This document shows, one piece after another, positions 57,635 to 64,000 of a stretch of DNA of 64,000 nucleotides. The notes under the pieces were generated by a model. That model was not told the origin of the DNA. It ran no database searches and saw nothing but the letters and a program-made list of their open reading frames with translations. The DNA lies in NCBI GenBank assembly GCA_903951425.1, contig CAJBBX010000135.1:1-64000 (forward strand), in the 5' to 3' direction. The translations under genes were made by a program, and so were the position numbers. The DNA is from an uncultured Chthonomonas sp. (GTDB lineage: Bacteria; Armatimonadota; Chthonomonadetes; Chthonomonadales; CAJBBX01). Numbering within the stretch: the first letter of the stretch is position 1; the number at the start of each line of letters is the position of its first letter.

Positions 57635-59101
57635 ATGAAACCCCTCACCCACTGTTCACTGCGGGCCCTGCGCGACGCCGTGCGCTCAGGCGAGGTCAGC
57701 GCTCGCGAGGTCGCCCAGGCGCACCTGGACCGCATCACAGAGGTAGAGCCCGCCATCTCCGCCCTGCTGGCCGTGACCGCCGACGACGCCCTGGCACAGG
57801 CTGACGCAGTAGACGCCGCCCGTTCGCGAGGCGACAAGATAGGCCCGCTGGCCGGAGTGCCCATCGCACTCAAAGACGTCATCTGCACGCGCGGCGTTGC
57901 CACCACATGCGGGAGCCGCATCCTCGCCGGCTGGAAGCCCCCCTACGACGCCACGGTGGCCGCCCGCATTCGCGAGGCAGGCGCCGTCATGCTGGGCAAG
58001 GCCAACTGCGACGAGTTCGCCATGGGTAGCTCCACCGAGAACAGCGCCTACGGCCCAACGCGCAACCCGTGGAACCTGGCCTGCGTACCCGGCGGCTCCT
58101 CCGGCGGCTCCGCAGCGGCGGTGGCGGCCCGCGAGGTGGCGGGGTCGCTGGGCTCCGATACGGGCGGCTCCATCCGGCAACCGGCCGCGCTCTGCGGCAT
58201 CGTAGGGCTCAAGCCCACCTACGGCCGGGTCAGCCGCTTCGGCCTAGTGGCCTATGCGTCGTCGCTGGACCAGATCGGACCCATGGCACGCTCCGTCGAG
58301 GACGCAGCCCTGCTGCTCGAGGCCATCTGCGGCTTGGACCCGCTCGACTCGACCTCGGTCGACGCGGCGCCCTTCACGGCAACAGCGGTTACGCGCGGCG
58401 ATATTCGAGGCCTCCGCATCGGCGTGCCCAGGGAGTTCTTGGGCGACGGCGTCGACGGCCCCGTAGTCGCTGCCGTGCGAGCCGCCGTCGAGGCCTTGTG
58501 CGCCATGGGCGCCACAGCCGAAGAGTGCTCCCTGCGCACCGTGCGGCACAGCCTAGCCACCTACTACATCCTGGCGCCGGCAGAGGCGTCCAGCAACTTG
58601 GCGCGCTACGACGGCGTCCGATTTGGCCTGCGGGCGGAAGGCGGCTCCGGCCATGCGGGCATGACCGAAGCGTCCCGCGAAGCGGGATTCGGCGCCGAAA
58701 CAAAGCAGCGGATACTGGTAGGCACCTACGCCCTCTCGGCGGGCTACTACGACGCCTACTACCTGCGCGCCCAGAAGGTGCGGACGCTGATCCGCCGCGA
58801 CTTCGACGCTGCATTCGAGCGCTTCGACGTGCTGGTGACGCCCACCTCACCCACCGTGGCGTTCGGCATCGGTGAAAAGAGCGACGACCCGCTGGCGATG
58901 AAGCTGGCCGACGTCTGCACGCTACCGGCCAACATGGCGGGCATCCCCGGCGTGTCGATCCCGTGCGGCATGGACAGGGGCCTGCCTATCGGGCTGCAGA
59001 TCATGGGCCGCTCCTTCGACGAGGAGACCACGCTCCGGGCGGCCTATGCCTACGAGCAGGCCACGCACTGGCACACGCTTCGACCGGAGGTGAACCGCTG
59101 A
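57635..59101 (+). CDS. gatA: Glu-tRNA(Gln) amidotransferase subunit A
   Basis: 488 residues. Amidase-signature enzyme releasing ammonia from glutamine. Catalytic Lys in [25 protein letters not shown] and the nucleophile Ser in [16 protein letters not shown] are intact. The TGA overlaps the gatB ATG by one base. Presence of the full GatCAB implies indirect Gln-tRNA and/or Asn-tRNA formation. Confidence 0.97.
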   Translation: MKPLTHCSLRALRDAVRSGEVSAREVAQAHLDRITEVEPAISALLAVTADDALAQADAVDAARSRGDKIGPLAGVPIALKDVICTRGVATTCGSRILAGWKPPYDATVAARIREAGAVMLGKANCDEFAMGSSTENSAYGPTRNPWNLACVPGGSSGGSAAAVAAREVAGSLGSDTGGSIRQPAALCGIVGLKPTYGRVSRFGLVAYASSLDQIGPMARSVEDAALLLEAICGLDPLDSTSVDAAPFTATAVTRGDIRGLRIGVPREFLGDGVDGPVVAAVRAAVEALCAMGATAEECSLRTVRHSLATYYILAPAEASSNLARYDGVRFGLRAEGGSGHAGMTEASREAGFGAETKQRILVGTYALSAGYYDAYYLRAQKVRTLIRRDFDAAFERFDVLVTPTSPTVAFGIGEKSDDPLAMKLADVCTLPANMAGIPGVSIPCGMDRGLPIGLQIMGRSFDEETTLRAAYAYEQATHWHTLRPEVNR

Positions 59102-60561
59102 TGCCCGGCACGCAGACGGAGACTCCGTATGTGGGAAGCATCGGCATGGAGGTCCATGCCGAATTGCTCACCGAGAGCAAGATGTTCTGCGGGTGCCGCA
59201 ACGCGTTCGGCGGAAAGCCCAACACGCGGTGCTGCCCTGTCTGCCTGGGCCTCCCCGGTTCCCTGCCCGTGGCGAACCGGCTGGCCGTAGAACTGGTGAT
59301 CCGCGCCGCCCTGGCCCTCAACTGCGCCATCAGCCCCATCGCCAAGTTCGACCGAAAGAACTACTTCTATCCGGACCTGCCCAAGGGCTACCAGATATCG
59401 CAATATGACCAGCCCATCGGGTCGGGCGGGTGGCTGGATATCGAGCCCGAGGCCGGGCCGCGGCGAGTGCGCATCCGGCGCGTCCACCTCGAAGAAGACA
59501 CCGGTAAGCTGATGCACCTGCCCACCGGCGAGAGCGCGGTGGATTACAACCGCTCCGGCGTGCCGCTCATGGAGATCGTCACGGAGTTTCCGCCTGACAT
59601 GAGCAGCGCTGACGAGGCGCGGGCCTACCTCGTGAAGTTGCGAGCCATCCTCACCTGCATCGGCGTCTCCGACGGCAAGATGGAGCAGGGCAGCCTACGC
59701 TGCGAACCCAACATCTCCGTGCGGCCGGCAGGCTCAGCGGCCTTCGGCACCAAGACCGAGATCAAGAACCTCAACTCCTTCCGCGCCGTCCATCGAGGCG
59801 TCCAGCACGAGTTAGCGCGGCAATCCGCCCTGCTTCGGCGGGGGGATCGGGTAGCGCAGGAGACGCGCGGCTGGAATGAGGCCCGAGGCGAGACGGTGCT
59901 GCAGCGCGTCAAGGAGGTCGAGCAGGAGTACCGGTACTTCCCAGAGCCCGACCTGCGGCCGCTCCACATCGACGACGCCTGGGTCGCCTCGATCCGCGCT
60001 AGTCTGCCTGAGCTGCCGGACACCGCGCGTGTCAGGCTGGTCGAGCAGTACGGGCTCTCCGCGACCGAGGCCGACCTGTTGACACAGACCGCGGCGTGGA
60101 CTGCCTACTTCGAGCGGGCGGCCGGCCTCTGCGGCAATGCCCGGGCCACGGCGAACTGGATGATGGGCGAGCTTGCCCGCCTGCTGAACGCCGCCGGGAT
60201 TGAGATCGAGCAGTGCAAGGCCGGTCCGGAGGCGCTGGCCGAACTGCTGGCGATGGTCGAAAGCAGCAAGATCAGCGGAAAGATGGCCAAGGGCGTATGG
60301 GAGGCGGCATTCGAGAGCGGCGAGGCACCGGCGGCCATTGCGGCGAGGCAGGGCGAGCAGATCAGTGACGCCGACGCCCTTGGAGCCGTACTGGATTCTG
60401 TGATCGCCGCGCAGCCTGACGTCTGGTCGGCCCTATGCGCCGGCGACGAGAAGAAGCTCACCTTCATGGTGGGCCAGATCATGAAACAGACACGCGGCAA
60501 GGCGAACCCCGGCGAGGTGAACCGCCTGCTGCGAGACCGGATGCCGGGAGGCGCCCAATGA
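59101..60561 (+). CDS. gatB: Asp/Glu-tRNA amidotransferase subunit B
   Basis: 486 residues. Starts [15 protein letters not shown]; family motifs [36 protein letters not shown] and EIKNLNSFR are present, with zinc-like Cys residues in CGCRN and CCPVC. C-terminal YqeY-like domain ends [18 protein letters not shown]. Overlaps gatA (TGATG) and the next gene (ATGA). Confidence 0.97.
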   Translation: MPGTQTETPYVGSIGMEVHAELLTESKMFCGCRNAFGGKPNTRCCPVCLGLPGSLPVANRLAVELVIRAALALNCAISPIAKFDRKNYFYPDLPKGYQISQYDQPIGSGGWLDIEPEAGPRRVRIRRVHLEEDTGKLMHLPTGESAVDYNRSGVPLMEIVTEFPPDMSSADEARAYLVKLRAILTCIGVSDGKMEQGSLRCEPNISVRPAGSAAFGTKTEIKNLNSFRAVHRGVQHELARQSALLRRGDRVAQETRGWNEARGETVLQRVKEVEQEYRYFPEPDLRPLHIDDAWVASIRASLPELPDTARVRLVEQYGLSATEADLLTQTAAWTAYFERAAGLCGNARATANWMMGELARLLNAAGIEIEQCKAGPEALAELLAMVESSKISGKMAKGVWEAAFESGEAPAAIAARQGEQISDADALGAVLDSVIAAQPDVWSALCAGDEKKLTFMVGQIMKQTRGKANPGEVNRLLRDRMPGGAQ

Positions 60562-61139
60562 ACCGACTTCGCCACGTTGCCTGGTCTGTCGCGGCCCTGC
60601 TGGCGGCCGCTCCAGCCCTATGCGCCGGCGCTCCGCCCAAGTCCATGAGTGACGCCATCGTCCAGCACACCCTGGATAACCTCGTGGTGCTGGAGGACAG
60701 CCACTGGCACTGGGGCGAATACAACCACATCGTGAACCTGTGCCGTGTGCAGGTCGAGGGCGATCCCGCGAACATCGAGGCCTACTCCGACGCCGGCTGG
60801 CTGCTGGAGAGCCTCGGCCGCAATCCGGAGGCCGCAGACCTCTACACGCTGGGTGCGCTGAACAACCCGAAGACCTACCGCCTCCATTGGGAGCTGGGCT
60901 ACCACTACGGCATCTTCCTGAAGGATTGGGGCAGGGCCCTACCCCACCTGGAGCGGGCCGCCGCCCAGGCTGACTGCCCACCCATCTCACTCCACCAGCT
61001 CGCGCACGCCCTGGAGCGCGCGGGTCGGCTGCAGGACTGCCTTAGCATCTGGAAGAAGGCCGCGGACAACCCGCGCAACGAGGCCCGCGCGACGGCGGCC
61101 GTGCAGCGAGACCGTGTGCAGCGCCTCATCAACCGCTGA
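60558..61139 (+). CDS. Exported TPR-like protein
   Basis: 193 residues with a signal peptide ([20 protein letters not shown]). The rest is helical with TPR-like repeats, for example [31 protein letters not shown] and [17 protein letters not shown]. No catalytic motif. The start overlaps the gatB stop, so translation is coupled, yet the mature protein should act outside the membrane. Function unknown. Confidence 0.7.
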   Translation: MNRLRHVAWSVAALLAAAPALCAGAPPKSMSDAIVQHTLDNLVVLEDSHWHWGEYNHIVNLCRVQVEGDPANIEAYSDAGWLLESLGRNPEAADLYTLGALNNPKTYRLHWELGYHYGIFLKDWGRALPHLERAAAQADCPPISLHQLAHALERAGRLQDCLSIWKKAADNPRNEARATAAVQRDRVQRLINR

Positions 61140-61157
61140 CGCGGAACGGATGACGCC

Positions 61158-61436
61158 ATGAACCTATCCCGCCTGATCATCCTGCTCATTCTGGACGCGG
61201 CATCGCTGCTGGTGCTTGCTGATGTAGTCGTCTCCTGGTCGATCCATCTGGGCGCGCGAGCCGTTCGGCCGTGGGACCCGTGGGTCAAGACCCTGCATAA
61301 GGCGACCAATCCGATGCTGGCGCCCTTCCGCGCCCTCATCCCGCCGCAACGCACTAACGGGCTGGACCTGTCGCCTATGCTGGCCCTCCTCTGCATTCAG
61401 TTGCTTCAGTCCTTCTTCAGCGGCCTGGCGTTCTAG
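61158..61436 (+). CDS. YggT family membrane protein
   Basis: 92 residues, two hydrophobic segments. The conserved ATNPMLAPFRALIPPQ turn between helices identifies YggT, a protein linked to division and osmotic tolerance in several bacteria. Eighteen bases after the TPR-like gene, five before the CPBP gene. Confidence 0.85.
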   Translation: MNLSRLIILLILDAASLLVLADVVVSWSIHLGARAVRPWDPWVKTLHKATNPMLAPFRALIPPQRTNGLDLSPMLALLCIQLLQSFFSGLAF

Positions 61437-61440
61437 CTTC

Positions 61441-62889
61441 ATGGCCGAGAGCGTCGAGGCGTCTGCCGGAGGTCCCGCGGGTCGGCTGGCCACGGCGCTC
61501 AGCAGCTTGATCCTGGCCGCTGCGGTGGGCGCTGTGATCTGGACCGGCTGGTCACACACCCGCAACGGGCCGAAGACCACCGAGGTGGCGCGCCTGCAGT
61601 TGGAGGCGCTTGACCGAGCCCGTAGGGGCTACCTGATGGATCCCGGCTCCGGCCCGACCGGCGCCATGCGGACCCGCTACCTCGCCGACGCCGTCCATGC
61701 CCTGGGTCAGCTGGCGCGGCTAGACCCATCGTTCGGCAACCTGCGCAAGCTCATGCTGACGGAGCATATGGCAGGTGGCGCGTGGCGCGGCACCGCGTTG
61801 CGCTTGCGGGGCCAGGGCGGGCAACGCCCCCTGCTGGAACGAGACGCCGAGATCGCGCTCTGGGCCCAGGTGCTGGGCGATGACCCCATCCCGGCCGAGG
61901 GCGTCGCGCCCGCCCGATCGCTGATCCGGACGATGGGACTGGGTTGGTTTGAGCACGTAGCCCTGAGCCGCCTCTACCAGCGGGCGGGCATGGCCCATGC
62001 CGCCGCAACCGAGACCCGTAGCGCGCGCTTCACGGCGGTCCTGATGGGTCTCTTCGACACGGGCGTGCTGGTGGCTTTGACCGCGGGCATCCTGGCCTTG
62101 GCCTTCGTCATCCGGTCCTGGCGCCGGCCGGAAGCCGAAGGCGGCGCGTCCGGCTGGCGCCTGCCCGAGCGGCTGAGCGCCGACGCCGCCCTCGCCTGCC
62201 GCGTCGCGTTCTGCGTCTACCTGGGCGGGATCCTTCTGGTGCGACTGGCCTCGCCTGCCCTACTGGGCCTGTCCCGCTCCGCGCCACGCGCCGCGGCCGA
62301 CCCCATTGCCATGGGCCTGCTGTCGACGATCCTGCTGGCCCTGAGCGCGGCCCCGCCGGTGGCGGTGCTCGTGTGGCAGGGCCGCCGTGCGGGCCTCGGC
62401 ATGGCCGAATTCGGGTTCACGGGCGCCCGGCCGTGGCGCGACGCGGGGCTGGCGCTGACGGGCTACCTGGCCATCTTCCCCGTGCTGACCGTGACGATCC
62501 TCGCCACCTCCAGGCTCCTGGGTGACGACCCCACGCCGCTGAACCCGGCCATTACGGCGTTCGCAGGCTCAGGTAGCTCCTTCGTTCGCGCAATGCTCCT
62601 GTGCCAAGCCGTGGTCGTAGCTCCCGTCGTGGAGGAGTTCATGTTCCGCGCGGTGCTCTTCCGCGGCCTGCAGGGCCAGATGCGGACGCGATGGGCCATA
62701 CTCGGCTCCGCGGCGGTCTTCGCCGCGCTCCATCCCCAGCTTCCTGCAGGCTTTCCGGTACTCTTTGTGCTGGCGTGCGGCTTCAGCCTGCTCTACCTTA
62801 GGTCGGGCAACCTGCTGGCTTCCGTCCTGGCCCACGCGCTCAACAACGGCGGGGTCTTCGTCTATCTGGCCCTGGTGGCCGGCACATGA
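61441..62889 (+). CDS. CPBP-family intramembrane metalloprotease
   Basis: 482 residues. One N-terminal helix (about 20-40) and a ~150-residue extracytoplasmic region precede the CAAX/Bacteriocin processing (ABI) domain with VEEFMFRAVLFRG (EExxxR), FAALHPQ (FxxxH) and HALNNGG (HxxxN). Intramembrane protease, substrate unknown. The long N-terminal region is not typical. Overlaps the DUF167 gene by four bases. Confidence 0.85.
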   Translation: MAESVEASAGGPAGRLATALSSLILAAAVGAVIWTGWSHTRNGPKTTEVARLQLEALDRARRGYLMDPGSGPTGAMRTRYLADAVHALGQLARLDPSFGNLRKLMLTEHMAGGAWRGTALRLRGQGGQRPLLERDAEIALWAQVLGDDPIPAEGVAPARSLIRTMGLGWFEHVALSRLYQRAGMAHAAATETRSARFTAVLMGLFDTGVLVALTAGILALAFVIRSWRRPEAEGGASGWRLPERLSADAALACRVAFCVYLGGILLVRLASPALLGLSRSAPRAAADPIAMGLLSTILLALSAAPPVAVLVWQGRRAGLGMAEFGFTGARPWRDAGLALTGYLAIFPVLTVTILATSRLLGDDPTPLNPAITAFAGSGSSFVRAMLLCQAVVVAPVVEEFMFRAVLFRGLQGQMRTRWAILGSAAVFAALHPQLPAGFPVLFVLACGFSLLYLRSGNLLASVLAHALNNGGVFVYLALVAGT

Positions 62890-63155
62890 GCAGGCTCCAG
62901 GTCCGCCTCACTCCGCGAGGAGGACGAAACTCAGTCGAGGCCCTGCGCGACGGTGTGCTGCACGTCCGGGTCAGCACACCGCCGGTGGACGGCGCCGCCA
63001 ACCGCGCACTCATCGAACTCGTGGCGGATCGGCTGGGCGTCCCCAAGTCGAGCATCTGCATCACCTCGGGCTCCTCTTCGCGCCTCAAGGTGTTGGAGGT
63101 CGTCGGTCTCGATGATGCGGCGCTGGCCGCCCGCCTGCGCCGGGAGGGCGACTAG
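62886..63155 (+). CDS. DUF167 (YggU) family protein
   Basis: 89 residues. Conserved LTPRGGRNSVE, LHVRVSTPPVDGAANRALIE and SGSSSRLKVLEV segments identify YggU. Function unknown; often next to yggT, as here, with the protease gene between. Cytoplasmic. Confidence 0.88.
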   Translation: MSRLQVRLTPRGGRNSVEALRDGVLHVRVSTPPVDGAANRALIELVADRLGVPKSSICITSGSSSRLKVLEVVGLDDAALAARLRREGD

Positions 63156-63157
63156 CC

Positions 63158-63523
63158 ATGACTGGCACCTGGCCCGTGGCCATGATCACAGGTTCGCCGC
63201 TGCAGTGGGGCGCGCTGGCCGCCATCGTCATCGCCATCTTCGCACCCAGGCTGATCCCTCCCCTGGTGCGCACGGTGACCGGCCTGCTGCTACGGCGCTA
63301 CATCGGCGTGGCTCCTCCGCGACGGCGGAGCCAGAGCGCGTCGGACGTCCCGGCGGTTGAGGTGCTGCCGCCGGAGAAGCCCGCCCCCGCACTGCGCCGC
63401 GGCGCCAACAAGCCTGTGCGCTCCCGCGCCAAGGCCCGCCCCGCCGCCTCGCTGACCGGCGCCGTAGCGTTTGTCGGGCTGGTTGTGGCTGTGCTATCAT
63501 GGTTGCTGCTGCGAGTTCGTTGA
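63158..63523 (+). CDS. Small two-helix membrane protein, TatA-like N-terminus
   Basis: 121 residues. Helix 1 (WGALAAIVIAIFA) is followed by PRLIPPLVRTVTGLLLRR, reminiscent of the FGPxxLPELxRxxG hinge of TatA, then a basic Pro-rich linker and a second helix at the C-terminus (VAFVGLVVAVLSWLLL). TatA has no second helix, so it is not called TatA. Two bases after DUF167. Contains the purS promoter near its 3' end. Confidence 0.5.
   Translation: MTGTWPVAMITGSPLQWGALAAIVIAIFAPRLIPPLVRTVTGLLLRRYIGVAPPRRRSQSASDVPAVEVLPPEKPAPALRRGANKPVRSRAKARPAASLTGAVAFVGLVVAVLSWLLLRVR
63471..63500 (+). promoter_or_regulatory. Promoter for purS-purQ
   Basis: TTGTCG (63471-63476), 18 bases, TATCAT (63495-63500) with a TGC extension. 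It lies inside the end of the preceding gene, 70 bases before purS. Confidence 0.5.
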
Positions 63524-63569
63524 GCAGCCATCGGTCCGGATATCGCTCGGTACCACGTAGGGAGCTACC

Positions 63570-63812
63570 ATGGCGCTAGTTAAGGTCTACATCACCCTCA
63601 AGCCGACACTGCTCGACGCGCAAGGCCGCGTGGTGCAGAACGCCTTGGCCTCGATGGGCTACGACGGCGTGAAGCAGGTCCGCGTGGGCAAGTACCTCGA
63701 GATGCATGTGGACGGCGAGGGTGACACGCTCCGCAAGCAGGTGACCGAGATGTGCGACAAGCTCCTGGCCAACCCGGTCATCGAAAACTACCGCTTCGAG
63801 GTCGGAGAGTGA
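63570..63812 (+). CDS. purS: Phosphoribosylformylglycinamidine synthase subunit PurS
   Basis: 80 residues, normal length. [21 protein letters not shown] and [11 protein letters not shown] are family-specific. Bridges PurQ and PurL in the three-part FGAM synthase of purine synthesis. GGGAG precedes the ATG; stop overlaps the purQ GTG. Confidence 0.96.
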   Translation: MALVKVYITLKPTLLDAQGRVVQNALASMGYDGVKQVRVGKYLEMHVDGEGDTLRKQVTEMCDKLLANPVIENYRFEVGE

Positions 63813-64000
63813 AGTTCGGCGTCGTCCGGTTCCCCGGCTCAAACTGCGACCAGGACGCCTACTACGTCCTGCGCGACGTGCTAAACGTGCCGGTCGAGTA
63901 CATCTGGCACGCCGACACGGATGTGCGGTCGTTTGACTGCATCGTCCTCCCGGGTGGCTTCTCGTACGGCGACTATCTGCGCACCGGCGCCATCGCGCGG
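63809..64000 (+). CDS. purQ: Phosphoribosylformylglycinamidine synthase glutaminase subunit PurQ, N-terminal part
   Basis: Begins at GTG 63809, overlapping the purS stop (GTGA). The 64 visible residues read [18 protein letters not shown] and [18 protein letters not shown], diagnostic of PurQ; the catalytic Cys lies beyond the window edge. The gene continues off the end. Confidence 0.95.
   Translation, partial: MKFGVVRFPGSNCDQDAYYVLRDVLNVPVEYIWHADTDVRSFDCIVLPGGFSYGDYLRTGAIAR

Noticed and set aside
63158..63523. Calling this gene tatA
   Set aside because: A second C-terminal helix and no tatC nearby; similarity is limited to a short hinge.

Overview
The window looks like chromosomal DNA from a high-GC, diderm (LPS-type outer membrane) heterotrophic bacterium. 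Diderm evidence is an LptD-family protein and an MlaE/MlaF/MlaD lipid transporter. The mix of GatCAB, DUF1854/ABC pair, GH172 (DUF2961), GH127, GH4, Tat-exported Gfo/Idh/MocA and sugar-isomerase proteins, and uroporphyrinogen-decarboxylase-like proteins recalls Armatimonadota or a Planctomycetes-like lineage. That placement is an inference, not a proof. I see no mobile element, CRISPR array, tRNA or rRNA. Gene packing is dense, with many 4-base start/stop overlaps.

Layout. 1-2341 (minus): str operon rpsL-rpsG-fusA, with fusA cut by the window edge; it has a good sigma70 promoter and a roughly 215-base hairpin-bearing leader. 2695-9219 (plus): ABC exporter with a zinc ribbon, DUF1854 protein, GT-C-like polytopic membrane protein, GH172 hydrolase. 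9278-12460 (minus): exported sugar isomerase, Gfo/Idh/MocA oxidoreductase, sulfatase-modifying-factor-like protein. 12459-14934 (plus): ApbE and a tryptophanase/tyrosine phenol-lyase family enzyme. 15000-16373 (minus): rarA broken by an in-frame TGA. 16429-18712 (plus): metallo-beta-lactamase-fold hydrolase and GH4 glycosidase. 18763-22036 (minus): sialate O-acetylesterase and an ABC-F ATPase. 22131-22865 (plus): phosphopantetheinyl transferase. 22873-27190 (minus): alaS and an Ig-repeat membrane protein. 27389-34100: TlpA-like thioredoxin, FemAB-like transferase with a dTDP-glucose dehydratase homologue, a TIM-barrel isomerase and GH127. 34249-41236: MFS exporter, then a minus-strand run RNase II/R - amidohydrolase - URO-D-like - free Met-(R)-sulfoxide reductase - serine hydrolase. 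41453-47292 (plus): AddB-like and AddA-like helicase/nuclease pair. 47289-57148 (minus): nine closely spaced genes, lptD-like - FG-GAP - pdxT - mlaE - mlaF - mlaD - rplI - dnaB - purD. 57338-64000 (plus): gatC-gatA-gatB - TPR-like - yggT - CPBP protease - DUF167 - small membrane protein - purS - purQ (cut by the edge).

The biologically most interesting part is the envelope cluster. MlaD carries an inner-membrane anchor, MCE domain, long helical stretch and a beta-rich C-terminus, as expected of the one-protein trans-envelope bridge described for Veillonella-type Mla systems, and neither MlaA nor MlaC is encoded nearby. Other points worth a look are the rarA stop at the Walker A tryptophan, divergent genes whose start codons overlap, several -10-like hexamers placed so close to start codons that leaderless transcripts are likely, and the ABC/DUF1854 pair coupled to GT-C and GH172 genes. 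Convergent gene pairs are separated by strong GC hairpins without T-tracts.
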